Shown in pieces: positions 16,364 to 26,157 of a DNA stretch of 64,000 nucleotides. The DNA lies in the NCBI RefSeq assembly GCF_004367745.1, contig NZ_CP037993.1, positions 3,100,001 to 3,164,000 on the forward strand, written 5' to 3'. Numbering within the stretch: position 1 is the stretch's first letter; every line of letters begins with the position of its first letter. A program made the position numbers and the translations under genes. Source of the stretch: Herbaspirillum huttiense. Its GTDB lineage: Bacteria > Pseudomonadota > Gammaproteobacteria > Burkholderiales > Burkholderiaceae_D. Under the pieces are notes generated by a model, which had not been told where the DNA came from, did not search any database, and saw only the letters and a program-made list of their open reading frames with translations.

Positions 16364-19300
16364 GTGACTCATCCCGCCACTCAACGCATCGTCAAGGTCC
16401 GGCGCGACTACAACACCTGGGTCGCCAACGAGACGCTGGAAGACTACGCGCTGCGCTACACGCCGCTGTCCTTTCGCCGCTGGTCCGAATTTCGCCTGGC
16501 CAACACGGCGCTGGGGGCCACCTCCTTCCTGGCGCTGGAAGCCATCAGCGGGGCCATCACCCTGAGCTATGGCTTCACCAATGCCTTCTGGGCCATCATC
16601 TGCGTGATGGTGCTGTTCTTCGCGACCGGCCTGCCCATCAGCTATTACGCGGCGCGCTACGGGGTGGACATGGACCTGCTCACGCGCGGCGCCGGCTTCG
16701 GCTACATCGGCTCGACCATCACCTCGCTGATCTACGCCAGCTTCACCTTCATCTTCTTCGCGCTGGAAGCGGCGATCATGGCGCAGGCCATCGAGATCTA
16801 TTTCGGCCTGCCGCTGGTGTATGGCTATGTGCTCTGTTCGCTCATCATCATCCCCATGGTGGCCTACGGCATCACCCTGATCAACCGGCTGCAGATGTGG
16901 ACCCAGCCGCTGTGGCTGGTGCTGCTGGTGCTGCCCTATGCCTGCGTGCTGTACAAGGAACCGGAGGCACTGTCGAACCTGATGAGCTTCGCGGGCCGTG
17001 CCGAAGAAGGCAGCTCCTTCAACCTCACGCTCTTCGGCGCGGCCGCCACGGTGGCCTTCTCGTTGATTGCGCAAGTAGGCGAACAGGTCGACTTCCTGCG
17101 CTTCCTGCCGCAGAAGACTGCCGCCAATCGTGGCCGCTGGTGGAGCGCCCTGCTGCTGGCCGGACCCGGCTGGATCCTGCTGGGCGGGGCCAAGATGCTG
17201 GGCGGCACGCTGCTGGCATTCCTCGCCATCCAGCATGAAGTGCCCATGGTGCGGGCCGTGGAACCAACCCAGATGTACCTGATCGGCTACCAGTACGTGT
17301 TCGGCAATCCGGCCTTTGCGCTGGGGGCGGTGGTGCTGTTCGTGGTGGTGTCGCAGATCAAGATCAATGTCACCAATGCCTATGCCGGCTCGCTGGCCTG
17401 GTCCAACTTCTTTGCGCGCCTCACGCACAGCCATCCGGGGCGCGTGGTGTGGCTGGTCTTCAACGTGCTGATCGCGGTGCTGCTCATGGAGCTGGGGGTG
17501 TTCAATGCGCTGGAACACGTGCTGGCGCTCTACAGCCTGGTGGCCATCTCCTGGATCGGGGCCGTGGTGGCCGATCTGGTCATCAACAAGCCGCTGCGCC
17601 TGAGCCCGGCGCACATTGAATTCAAGCGCGCTCACCTGTATGACGTGAATCCCGTTGGTGTCGGTTCAATGGTGATTGCCACCCTGCTCTCCACACTGGC
17701 CATGTCGGGCGTGATGGGCAAGACCATTGCCGCGATGGCCCCCTTCATCGCATTGGGGACGGCGCTGGTGACGGCGCCGCTGATCGCGCTGGCCACCGGC
17801 AGCCGCTACTACATCGCGCGGCGCGATACGCTGTCCGAGCAGAACTATCGGCCCGTCACGCCCGGACAGGCGCACTCGGTACTGGATTGCGTGATCTGTG
17901 GCAATGCGTTCGAGACGCCGGACATGGCGCATTGTCCAGCCTACCAGGGGGCCATCTGTTCGCTGTGCTGTTCACTCGATGCACGCTGCAAGGACCGCTG
18001 CAAAACGCCCCGCGCACGCCTGCCCAACCAGATTCTTCATACGCTGCGCCAGCTGATCCCTGCGCGCTTCGCACTCAAGCTCAATACGCGTATCGGGCAT
18101 TACCTGAGTGTCTTCGGGCTGTTGGCCGGCGGGCTGGCCATCGTGTTGTGGATGCTGTATTTCCAGCAGATGGCCGATCTTTCCGGGCTGAGCTTGTCCG
18201 CACCGGATTCGTTGCGGGGCGTCTTCATCAAGCTGTTCTGCCTGCTGCTGGTAGTGGTTGGCGTCGGCGCCTGGTGGCTGGTGCTGACCAACGAGAGCCG
18301 TGCCGTGGCCCAGGAGGAATCGGAACGCCAGACCAACCTGCTGCTGCAGGAAATCGAAGCCCACAAACAGACCGATGCCGAACTGCAGCGCGCCAAGGAA
18401 GCCGCCGAATCGGCCAACCTGGCCAAGAGCCGCTTCGTGGCCGGCATGAGCCACGAATTGCGCACGCCCCTGAACAGCATCCTCGGCTATGCCCAGATCC
18501 TGCACGTGGACGCCACCATCCCGCCGGCCCGCAAGGAAGCCATCGCCATCATCCGCCGCAGTGGAGAACATTTGCTGAGCCTCATCGATGGCCTGCTCGA
18601 CATCGCCAAGATCGAAGCCGGCAAGATGCGGCTGGCCTCGGACGAGCTGGCGCTGGAAGCCTTCCTGGAACAGATCGTCGGCATGTTCGCGCCACAGGCC
18701 GAACAGAAGGGACTGCACTTCCGCTTCGAGAAATCGGGACGCCTGCCGCAGATCGTGCACGCGGACCAGAAGCGGCTGCGCCAGATCCTCATCAACCTGC
18801 TGGGCAATGCGGTGAAATTCACCGATCACGGCGGCGTCACGCTCAAGCTGCGCTACGCCCGCGAGATCGCGTATTTCGATGTGATCGACAGCGGCATCGG
18901 CATTGCCGACGAGGACCTGGAACGCATCTTCCTGCCCTTCGAGCGCAGCAGCGCCGCCAATCTGCGCGAAGACATCGGCACCGGCCTGGGCTTGGCCATC
19001 AGCCGCATGCTGGTGCACATCATGGGCGGCGAACTGAGCGTGCAGAGCAGGGTCGGCCACGGCAGCAGTTTCCATCTCAAAATCTACCTGCCTGAAATAC
19101 ACGTCCCGCGTCCGCGCATCAAGCTGGAAGACCAGATGTCGGGCTACGCCGGTCCTTCTCGCCACATCCTGGTGGTGGACGACCAGGCCTCGCAACGTCG
19201 CCTGCTCAGGGACATGCTCATGCCGCTGGGATTCGTGGTGAGCGAAGCCGACAGCGGACTGGCCTGCATGGAGCGTCTGGGACGCGAAATCCCGGACCTG

Positions 19301-19810
19301 ATCCTGCTGGACATCGCCATGCCGCAGATGGATGGCTGGACGGTGGCCCGCGCCATCCGCGCACGCGGACTTGCGCAATTGCCCATCCTGCTGGTCTCGG
19401 CCAATGCCTTCGAGAACCTCCATGAGCGCAACGAGCCGCCGCTGGTCAATGATTTCGTGGTCAAGCCGGTCTCGTATCACGAATTGCTGGGCAAGATCCG
19501 CCAGCATCTGCAACTGGATTGGGTGGCGAGCATCCTTCCTGCTGTGCCGGCAGAAGTGCCACCGCCATCTGCGGCGCCACAGGCCCTGATGCTGGTGCCA
19601 CCGCAAGACAAGCTGGCCGCCCTGCTCGAACTGGGCAGCATCGGCTACGCCAAGGAAATCCTGCGCCAGCTCGACGCCATGGAGCGCCAGCAGCCGGCCT
19701 ACCTGCCCTTCACCACCGAGCTGAGGCAGCTGGTCAAGCAATTCCGATTGAATGAATACGTCACCCGCATCAAGGAGCTGATCCGACATGATCTCAACGA
19801 CGTTCGATAG
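16364..19810 (+). CDS. NCS1-type permease fused to hybrid sensor histidine kinase
   Basis: This is a 1148-residue membrane sensor. Residues about 25-490 form a 12-segment NCS1-like (cytosine/purine/hydantoin permease) transporter. Residues about 509-546 are a cysteine-rich module: CVIC, C in AHCPAY, ICSLCC, then RCKDRC. Two more membrane segments lie near 575-640, then a coiled coil, a HisKA domain (H697 in SHELRTPLN), a HATPase (N box NLLGNAVKF, G boxes DSGIGI and GTGLGLA) and a receiver domain with Asp983. A helical tail of about 60 residues closes the protein. The start is GTG at 16364 without a strong ribosome site. Lying divergent to the urt/ami/fmd operon, it probably senses urea, an amide or a related nitrogen compound; the ligand is inference. 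Confidence 0.88.
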   Translation: MTHPATQRIVKVRRDYNTWVANETLEDYALRYTPLSFRRWSEFRLANTALGATSFLALEAISGAITLSYGFTNAFWAIICVMVLFFATGLPISYYAARYGVDMDLLTRGAGFGYIGSTITSLIYASFTFIFFALEAAIMAQAIEIYFGLPLVYGYVLCSLIIIPMVAYGITLINRLQMWTQPLWLVLLVLPYACVLYKEPEALSNLMSFAGRAEEGSSFNLTLFGAAATVAFSLIAQVGEQVDFLRFLPQKTAANRGRWWSALLLAGPGWILLGGAKMLGGTLLAFLAIQHEVPMVRAVEPTQMYLIGYQYVFGNPAFALGAVVLFVVVSQIKINVTNAYAGSLAWSNFFARLTHSHPGRVVWLVFNVLIAVLLMELGVFNALEHVLALYSLVAISWIGAVVADLVINKPLRLSPAHIEFKRAHLYDVNPVGVGSMVIATLLSTLAMSGVMGKTIAAMAPFIALGTALVTAPLIALATGSRYYIARRDTLSEQNYRPVTPGQAHSVLDCVICGNAFETPDMAHCPAYQGAICSLCCSLDARCKDRCKTPRARLPNQILHTLRQLIPARFALKLNTRIGHYLSVFGLLAGGLAIVLWMLYFQQMADLSGLSLSAPDSLRGVFIKLFCLLLVVVGVGAWWLVLTNESRAVAQEESERQTNLLLQEIEAHKQTDAELQRAKEAAESANLAKSRFVAGMSHELRTPLNSILGYAQILHVDATIPPARKEAIAIIRRSGEHLLSLIDGLLDIAKIEAGKMRLASDELALEAFLEQIVGMFAPQAEQKGLHFRFEKSGRLPQIVHADQKRLRQILINLLGNAVKFTDHGGVTLKLRYAREIAYFDVIDSGIGIADEDLERIFLPFERSSAANLREDIGTGLGLAISRMLVHIMGGELSVQSRVGHGSSFHLKIYLPEIHVPRPRIKLEDQMSGYAGPSRHILVVDDQASQRRLLRDMLMPLGFVVSEADSGLACMERLGREIPDLILLDIAMPQMDGWTVARAIRARGLAQLPILLVSANAFENLHERNEPPLVNDFVVKPVSYHELLGKIRQHLQLDWVASILPAVPAEVPPPSAAPQALMLVPPQDKLAALLELGSIGYAKEILRQLDAMERQQPAYLPFTTELRQLVKQFRLNEYVTRIKELIRHDLNDVR

Positions 19811-20771
19811 ACACGTGGTACTGATCGTCGATGACATGCCCGACAACCTGGCCATGTTGTCCGACGCGCTCGATGAGAGCGGCCACATCGTACTGGTCGC
19901 CACCGACGGCCTGGCGGCGCTGGAGCGGCTGGATCACATCACGCCCGACCTGATCCTGCTGGATGCGATGATGCCCGGCATCGATGGCTTCGAGACCTGT
20001 CGCCGCATCAAGCAGGTCAAGCGCGTGGCGCATGTGCCGGTGGTGTTCATGACGGGCTTGTCGGAGACCGAACACGTGGTGCGCGGCTTCGAGGTCGGCG
20101 GCATCGACTACGTGACCAAGCCGATCCGTCCGCAGGAGGTGGTGGCGCGCATTGGTGCGCATATCCGTACTGCGCGCATGATGACGCAGACGCGCGGCAT
20201 GCTGGAACATGCGGCACATGCGGTGATCGTGCTGGGCGGCAATGGCTTGCCGATGTGGCAGACCAGCAAGGCCTCACAGTGGCTGGAAAAATACTATGGT
20301 CCGGCGGCACCGGCCAGTCACAAGCTGCCCGGGCCCTTGCAGGTCTGGCTCAACGAGCAGCTGGTACGGCAGCGCCAGGGCGAGAGCCTGGATCACGTAC
20401 CGCCGTTGATCGTGCGCCAGCAACAGGATGAACTGCACATCACCCTCTCCGGTCCGGGCCAGGGTCATGGCGTGAGCCTGGTGCTGGAGGAGAAGATCGC
20501 CGGCTCGGCGCATCGCGGCGAAGAGCTCATGGTCCTGCCGGCCACTCTGGAAGGTGCACGCCTGACGCCGCGCGAAAGCGACGTGCTGCTCTGGCTGGGC
20601 AAGGGCAAGACCAACCGCGACATCGCCGAGATCCTCGGCATGAGCCCGCGTACGGTCAACAAGCACCTGGAACATATTTTCGTGAAGCTGGGGGTGGAGA
20701 CGAGGTCGGCGGCGGCGGTGCTGGCCAGCAGCCTGACCGGCACCAGCAGCGCCACACAGTTGCTGCAATGA
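19788..20771 (+). CDS. response regulator, receiver plus LuxR-type DNA-binding domain
   Basis: This 327-residue regulator overlaps the kinase gene by 23 bp, so the two are translationally coupled and almost certainly cognate. The receiver domain (1-125) has the acidic pair DD at 15-16, phospho-acceptor Asp59 in LILLDAMMPGIDG and the conserved lysine in VTKPI. A middle region of about 110 residues has no domain I recognise, though its VIVLGGNGLPMWQTSKA segment could be PAS-like. The C-terminal helix-turn-helix (about 258-305: LTPRESDVLLWLGKGKTNRDIAEIL) is NarL/LuxR type. Likely targets are the two palindromic boxes upstream of urtA. Confidence 0.9.
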   Translation: MISTTFDRHVVLIVDDMPDNLAMLSDALDESGHIVLVATDGLAALERLDHITPDLILLDAMMPGIDGFETCRRIKQVKRVAHVPVVFMTGLSETEHVVRGFEVGGIDYVTKPIRPQEVVARIGAHIRTARMMTQTRGMLEHAAHAVIVLGGNGLPMWQTSKASQWLEKYYGPAAPASHKLPGPLQVWLNEQLVRQRQGESLDHVPPLIVRQQQDELHITLSGPGQGHGVSLVLEEKIAGSAHRGEELMVLPATLEGARLTPRESDVLLWLGKGKTNRDIAEILGMSPRTVNKHLEHIFVKLGVETRSAAAVLASSLTGTSSATQLLQ

Positions 20772-20895
20772 AGTCCACGCAACAAAGGCGGACAAGCCGA
20801 CACAAGCCGGCCTGCGCCCGTCCGCTGCAAGGCCGCCATGTCACGCGGCCACCCGCATGCCCGGCTGATGGACCGGAGCGCGCTCCTGCGCTCGG

Positions 20896-22377
20896 TCAAT
20901 GACCTGTCAGCACATCGGCCCCATCCTTCTTGTCATGCAGGGCAAACCGCTCCACCAGCGTAGCACTGGCTTCGTTCAGACCATGGATATGGACCCGTGC
21001 ACCCGCGTGCCGCAGTTTGAGGATGATCTTGTCCAGCGCGCCGATGGCGGTGATATCCCAGAAGTGCGCCTGAGTCAGTTCAATGTGGATGTCGCGGGCT
21101 ACCTGTTGATAGTCGAAGCAATGGACCAGCTGGTCGGCCGAGGCAAAGAAGACCTGACCGGTCACATGGTAGCGTTGCAGCGCTCCCGCACGCTCCGACG
21201 TGACGGTGACATTGAGCAGTCGGCTGACCTTCTGCGCAAAGAACACGCCCGACAGCAGCACGCCCGTCACCACACCCTTGGCCAGATCATGGGTCGCCAC
21301 AGTGACGATGACGGTCGCCAGCATGACCAGGCTGGAGCTGGCCGGATGCGTACGCAGGTTGCGCAGGGAGCGCCAGTTGAAAGTCCCGATGGAGACCATG
21401 ATCATCACCGCCACCAATGCGGCCATGGGAATCTGCTGCACCCACTGTCCGAGGAAGACCACGAAGATCAATAAAAATGCCCCGGCGGCAAAGGTGGACA
21501 GACGAGTGCGTCCACCCGAACGGACATTGATCACGGACTGGCCGATCATCGCGCAACCTGCCATGCCTCCCAAGAAGCCGGTCACCACGTTGGCCATTCC
21601 CTGGCCCAGACATTCCCGGTTCTTGTCGCTGCGGGTATCGGTCATGTCGTCGACGATGGTCGCGGTCATCAGTGATTCAAGCAGGCCGACCAGCGTGAGA
21701 GTGAGCGAGTACGGAAGTATGATCTGCAAGGTCTGTAGATTGAAGGGAACGTCAGGAAGGAGGAAGCGGGGCAAACTGTCCGGCAATGCGCCCAACTCTC
21801 CGACCGTACGGATCGGTAGATGCCATGTCATTGACACGGCCGTCAGCACGATGATGGCCACCAGCGGCGATGGGACCGCGCGGGACAGGTAAGGCAGACC
21901 GTAGATGATGACCAGGCCAGCCAGGGTCATGGCATAGACCGGCCACCCCACGTGGGTCAGTTCGGGCAATTGTGCAAGGAAGATCAGAATGGCCAGCGCA
22001 TTGACGAATCCGGTGATCACCGATTGCGACACAAAACGCATCAGGCGGTCCAGCTTGATCAAGCCGGCAAGGATTTGCAGTACGCCGGTCAGCACCGTGG
22101 CGGCCAGCAGATAATCCAGCCCGTGCGTGCGCACCAGGCTGGCCATCACCAGCGCCATGGCCCCGGTGGCCGCCGAGATCATTGCGGCACGGCCACCGAA
22201 GAAGGCGATCAGGGTCGCTATCGAAAACGAGGCATAAAGCCCGACCCTGGGATCGACACCGGCGATGAGGGAAAAAGCGATCGCTTCCGGAATCAGAGCC
22301 AGTGCGACGACAGGTCCGGCGAGCAAATCGCCGCGGACATTGGAAAACCACTCTTGGCGTATTTTTTGAAGAGACAT
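20896..22377 (-). CDS. SulP-family anion transporter with STAS domain
   Basis: This 493-residue inner-membrane protein belongs to the SulP/SLC26 family. The first 380 residues carry about 11-12 hydrophobic segments, including the family motifs [17 protein letters not shown] and [19 protein letters not shown] short STAS domain ([21 protein letters not shown]) closes the protein. Substrates in the family are sulfate, bicarbonate or dicarboxylates, and the sequence does not decide among them. The ATG at 22377 has GGGAGGT ahead of it; the longer frame to 22428 lacks this. Confidence 0.88.
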   Translation of the reverse strand: MSLQKIRQEWFSNVRGDLLAGPVVALALIPEAIAFSLIAGVDPRVGLYASFSIATLIAFFGGRAAMISAATGAMALVMASLVRTHGLDYLLAATVLTGVLQILAGLIKLDRLMRFVSQSVITGFVNALAILIFLAQLPELTHVGWPVYAMTLAGLVIIYGLPYLSRAVPSPLVAIIVLTAVSMTWHLPIRTVGELGALPDSLPRFLLPDVPFNLQTLQIILPYSLTLTLVGLLESLMTATIVDDMTDTRSDKNRECLGQGMANVVTGFLGGMAGCAMIGQSVINVRSGGRTRLSTFAAGAFLLIFVVFLGQWVQQIPMAALVAVMIMVSIGTFNWRSLRNLRTHPASSSLVMLATVIVTVATHDLAKGVVTGVLLSGVFFAQKVSRLLNVTVTSERAGALQRYHVTGQVFFASADQLVHCFDYQQVARDIHIELTQAHFWDITAIGALDKIILKLRHAGARVHIHGLNEASATLVERFALHDKKDGADVLTGH

Positions 22378-22994
22378 GGAGATACCTCCCGACCAATCGG
22401 CCAGGTCAAAGGGACGCAGCCCATCCAACGGGATGCGCTACGTTCCAGACAATATGGAAACAGGCCCGCGCCCGTGCCATCGCAGCAGGCGCGCACAAGT
22501 AAGGCTTGGTGATGGCCCGGATGGAGGACCATCAGCCAGCGATGCGAGGAGAGAGACTTAAGGCGGCGTGACGGAACAGAAATAGCCGCGCGGCAGCCCG
22601 GCGCCCGGATAGGCGAGCGCTTCGAGGCACTGCTGCAGGAAGCTCATGCGCCCGACACAGCACGCGGCTGCAACATCGGCATGGAGGGAGGAAGAATACG
22701 GCATAGGGGGCATTGTCGCTCCTGACACGCGACCAGGTCAAGGCTTGGCGAGATCTGGCATGCTGAAGCGTCAAACGCAAGAGGTGGCAAGAGCCCGCAT
22801 GACGCGCCACCAAACCTGGCAGGCAAGCGCCCCTTGGCCACATGCCCAGGCCGGCACCGCCGGGGTACGCTCGGCGGCGCTTGGCCAGTGGCCTGGGTGT
22901 CCACGAGCACAATAAAAGCGGACAAGCCGGGTCAGTTTGGCCTATCCTTGCACAGGGCACTCACGCCCATCATCACCGAAGCAAAGGAGTCAAC
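22378..22994. other. 617-bp region without a recognised gene
   Basis: It separates the divergent SulP and small-protein genes. Short frames on both strands have the low-complexity, Arg-rich look of antisense or chance ORFs. A 29-codon minus-strand frame (22558-22647, beginning MSFLQQCLEALAYPG) is the most peptide-like but lacks a ribosome site. I see no clear promoter or structured RNA. Confidence 0.4.
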
Positions 22995-23192
22995 ATGCCC
23001 AAGAAAGAGAAACTGGACCCGGAAACCGAAGCCCTGATCCAATGGTGTACCGAAGTCGAGCAATTCCTGGTCAAGGGCGGTGCCACGCTGGACCAGGCAC
23101 AAGAGCACATCGAGGAACAGGTCGAATGGTTCACTGACCTCTACTACGATGGCCTCACCCCGGAAGAAGCCGCCAAGGAAGCCCTGGCCTGA
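22995..23192 (+). CDS. small acidic protein of unknown function
   Basis: A 65-residue, strongly acidic, helical protein (MPKKEKLDPETEALIQWCTEVEQ...). A full AAAGGAG stands seven bases before the ATG and a strong intrinsic terminator follows the stop codon, so it is a convincing monocistronic gene. I do not recognise the family. The regular spacing of hydrophobic and acidic residues suggests two or three amphipathic helices. Confidence 0.8.
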   Translation: MPKKEKLDPETEALIQWCTEVEQFLVKGGATLDQAQEHIEEQVEWFTDLYYDGLTPEEAAKEALA

Positions 23193-23218
23193 TTCTCATC
23201 CGCCACTCCCCCAACCGC

Positions 23219-23247
23219 ATCCCGGCCCGCAAGGCCGGGATTTTCTT
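23219..23247 (+). terminator. intrinsic terminator after the 65-residue gene
   Basis: ATCCCGGCC (23219-23227) pairs with GGCCGGGAT (23233-23241) around a CGCAA loop, and a T-rich tail (TTTCTTT) follows. Confidence 0.9.
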
Positions 23248-23432
23248 TGGCTGACACGCCGCACCGTGACACCGGGACCGCCGGGGCAGGCCACCATTCA
23301 CAGGACAAGGCAAGTGAAACGTCTGTGATCTGAGCTGAACCCGGCCAACGTAACGCAGTCAGAGGACGAGCCTGGTTCAGTGATGCCAGGCTTTGCAGGA
23401 CACTCCATTGTTGCTCCTTGGACGCGCACACC

Positions 23433-24632
23433 ATGCTGACAATTTTCTTGCAGACCACCCGAACCACACTGCGTACCGCCTTGCTTTGCCTGTGCGCGGG
23501 ATGCACGCCGCTGGCGCTGGCCGAAGGCAGCGCCTTCGTTCATCCGGGCGGCCTGCACACCACCGCCGATTTCACCCGGATCAAGACCCGCCTGGCCGCC
23601 ATGGACCAGCCTTGGACTGCAGGCTGGCAGCGCCTCACCGGCAACCGCCACGCCGGCCTCGACTGGCAGCCGGCGGCGGTCCCCGTGATCTATCGCGGCA
23701 AGGATGGAGCCGGACATGCAGAAAACTACAGCCGCCTCTTCAACGATGCGGCCGCAGCCTATGCCCTGGCCCTGCGCTGGAAAATCAGCGGCGACGATCG
23801 CTATGCCGCGCGCGCGACGCTCCTGCTTGACGCATGGGCCAGCACCTTGCAGGCTATCGAAGGCAGTTCGGACCGCTTCCTGGCATCGGGCATCTATGGC
23901 TACCAGCTGGCCAACGCAGGAGAACTCCTGCGCGACTATCCACATTGGCCCGGCGGCGGCTTCAACGCGTTCAAGGACATGATGCTGCGGGTCTTCTACC
24001 CGATGAATCACGACTTCCTCACCCGCCACAATGGGGCCCGCATCGATCACTACTGGGCCAACTGGGACCTCGCCAACATGAGTTCGATGATGGCGATCGG
24101 GATCCTGGCCGATCGCCAAGATCTCTACCAGGAAGCCGTCCGCTACTTCAAGCAGGGAGCCGGCAATGGTGCCATCAACAATCTGGTCTGGACGCTCCAT
24201 CCCGACGGCCTTGGCCAGATCCAGGAAAGCGGTCGCGACCAGGGACACAGCCTGCTGGACCTGGCCCTTGCCGGCGCGTTCTGCCAGATGGCCTGGAACC
24301 AGGGTGATGACCTGTTCGGGTACGAGAATAACCGGCTGCTGCGCGGTGCCGAATATGTGGCGCGCTACAACCTGGGCGATACCGTTCCCTTCACGCCTTA
24401 TCACAACAGCGACGTGACGCAGGAGACCATCTCACCCGCAGGCCGTGGCGAACTGCGTCCGATCTGGGAACTGCTGTACCAGCACTATGCGGTGCTCAAA
24501 GGCCTGCCCGCGCCCGCCGTACAACGCTTTGCCGAGAAGGTGCGGCCAGAGGGAGGCGGCGGCGACTACGGACCCAACAGCGGTGGTTACGATCAGACCG
24601 GCTATGGCACCTTGATGTACACCTTGCGTTAG
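23433..24632 (+). CDS. secreted alginate-lyase-family polysaccharide lyase
   Basis: This 399-residue protein has an N-terminal signal peptide (hydrophobic core ALLCLCAGCTPLALA, cleavage likely after LALA). It is followed by an alpha/alpha-barrel resembling the alginate lyase family: HPGGLHTTADFTRIKTRL, NDAAAAYALALRWKISGDDRYA, NWDLANMSSMMAIG and QESGRDQGHSLLDLAL. The conserved NW and H/R/Y residues of the catalytic groove are visible. It would act in the periplasm or outside the cell on uronate-containing polymer; the true substrate is unknown. A TTG at 23418 is an alternative start. It is monocistronic, with a hairpin after it. Confidence 0.82.
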   Translation: MLTIFLQTTRTTLRTALLCLCAGCTPLALAEGSAFVHPGGLHTTADFTRIKTRLAAMDQPWTAGWQRLTGNRHAGLDWQPAAVPVIYRGKDGAGHAENYSRLFNDAAAAYALALRWKISGDDRYAARATLLLDAWASTLQAIEGSSDRFLASGIYGYQLANAGELLRDYPHWPGGGFNAFKDMMLRVFYPMNHDFLTRHNGARIDHYWANWDLANMSSMMAIGILADRQDLYQEAVRYFKQGAGNGAINNLVWTLHPDGLGQIQESGRDQGHSLLDLALAGAFCQMAWNQGDDLFGYENNRLLRGAEYVARYNLGDTVPFTPYHNSDVTQETISPAGRGELRPIWELLYQHYAVLKGLPAPAVQRFAEKVRPEGGGGDYGPNSGGYDQTGYGTLMYTLR

Positions 24633-24646
24633 CAAGCCACCCCTCC

Positions 24647-24685
24647 CGGCAGCGCCAGACAATCAGACGTGCGTCTGGCCTGCCG
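24647..24685. terminator. bidirectional hairpin between convergent lyase and cobQ genes
   Basis: CGGCAGCGCCAGAC (24647-24660) pairs with GTCTGGCCTGCCG (24673-24685) with a single bulged base. Sitting between convergent stop codons, it may end both transcripts, although T-tracts are short. Confidence 0.55.
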
Positions 24686-24687
24686 TA

Positions 24688-26157
24688 TTACTTCAGCGCA
24701 AACCGCGTCGGCACCCGCTGCAGGGCGTCATACAAGGGCCGGCAGGATTCGGCCAGACGCTCCAGGCTGGCCTCGCGCAGCGCGTCCAGATCCACCGGCT
24801 CCGTTCCCGCCAGTCCGGCCCAGGCCAGCAGCGCACCGAAGGCTTGCGGCGTATCGAACATGCCATGCAGGTAGCTGCCCAGGATCTGACCATCTTCCGA
24901 TTGCGCACCCTCGCCGCGCCCGTCGATCACGAACGCAGGACGCCCCAGCGCCGGGCCGGAGGACACGCCCATGTGGATCTCGTAGCCACTGACCGTTGCA
25001 GCCGTCTCAGCGAAGGCGCATTGGCCGACCACCTGAAGCAGTTTCTTCTCACGCGTCAATTCGGTACGCATCGGCAGCAAGCCGAGGCCGACACTGCTGC
25101 CGGGCGCACCTTCCACACCATGCGGATCGTCCACGCTCTCCCCCAGCATCTGGAAGCCGCCACAGATGCCGATGAGCTTGCCGCCATAGCGCAGGTGCCG
25201 CGCGATGGCCGTGTCCCAGCCGTGTTCCCGCAGCCAGCGCAGGTCACCGCGCGTGTTCTTGCTGCCGGGCAGGATGATGAGATCGGCGGGCGGCACCGGC
25301 TGACCGGGCCCGATGAAACGCAGGTCCACACCGGGATGGGCGCGCAGCGCGTCAAAGTCGGTGTGGTTGCTGATGCGCGGAAAGACCGGCACCACAATGC
25401 GGAAATCGCCCTTGACTTCCTGCGTGGCCGCCACGGCATCCTCGGCATCGAGATGCAGTCCGTGCAGGTAAGGCAGCACCGCCAGCACGGGCTTGCCGGT
25501 GCGGGCTTCGAGCCAATCCAGGCCGCCCTGCAAGAGACTGATATCGCCCCGAAAACGATTGATGACGAAGCCGATCACGCGCTCGCGCTCACTCTCGGAA
25601 AGACAATCGAGGGTGCCGGTCAGATGGGCGAAGACGCCGCCCCGGTCGATGTCGGCCACGATGATGACCGGGCAATCGACCGCTTCCGCAAAGCCCATGT
25701 TCGCGATGTCGCGCGCGCGCAGGTTGATCTCGGCCGGACTGCCCGCCCCTTCCACGATCACGCAGGCATATTGCGTGCGCAGACGCTCGTAGGATTGCAG
25801 CACGGCCTGCATGGCTTCGGTCTTGTAGCGGTGATAGTCACGGGCGTTCATATCCGCGCGCACCTTGCCATGCACGATGACCTGAGCGCCGGTATCGCTG
25901 GAAGGTTTCAGCAGCACCGGGTTCATATCGGTGTGGGGCGCGATGCCGGCGGCCTGGGCCTGCAGGGCCTGGGCCCGTCCGATCTCGCCGCCATCGCTGG
26001 TGACGGCGCTGTTAAGGGCCATGTTCTGCGGCTTGAAGGGGGCGACGCCGATGCCATCCTTCTTCAGCAGGCGACACAGCGCAGCGGCCAAGGTACTCTT
26101 GCCGGCATCCGACGTGGTGCCCTGGATCATCAAGGTATGGAAGGGAAAATCAGCCAC
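24688..26157 (-). CDS. cobQ: cobyric acid synthase
   Basis: This 489-residue enzyme amidates side chains b, d, e and g of adenosylcobyrinic acid a,c-diamide using glutamine and ATP. The N-terminal ATPase-like domain starts [24 protein letters not shown] with the deviant P-loop, and [10 protein letters not shown] is diagnostic. The C-terminal class I glutamine amidotransferase has the nucleophile in [11 protein letters not shown] and the catalytic His in SYLHGMFD. It overlaps cobD by 8 bp and is the last gene of the cobalamin operon. Confidence 0.96.
   Translation of the reverse strand: MADFPFHTLMIQGTTSDAGKSTLAAALCRLLKKDGIGVAPFKPQNMALNSAVTSDGGEIGRAQALQAQAAGIAPHTDMNPVLLKPSSDTGAQVIVHGKVRADMNARDYHRYKTEAMQAVLQSYERLRTQYACVIVEGAGSPAEINLRARDIANMGFAEAVDCPVIIVADIDRGGVFAHLTGTLDCLSESERERVIGFVINRFRGDISLLQGGLDWLEARTGKPVLAVLPYLHGLHLDAEDAVAATQEVKGDFRIVVPVFPRISNHTDFDALRAHPGVDLRFIGPGQPVPPADLIILPGSKNTRGDLRWLREHGWDTAIARHLRYGGKLIGICGGFQMLGESVDDPHGVEGAPGSSVGLGLLPMRTELTREKKLLQVVGQCAFAETAATVSGYEIHMGVSSGPALGRPAFVIDGRGEGAQSEDGQILGSYLHGMFDTPQAFGALLAWAGLAGTEPVDLDALREASLERLAESCRPLYDALQRVPTRFALK

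Noticed and set aside
20871-20897. A hairpin between the response regulator and SulP genes as a terminator
   Set aside because: The arms pair only with a bulge and no T-tract exists on either side, so it was not listed as a feature.
23418-23433. TTG 23418 as the start of the alginate-lyase-family gene
   Set aside because: Neither start has a strong ribosome site; ATG 23433 gives a normal signal peptide and is simpler.
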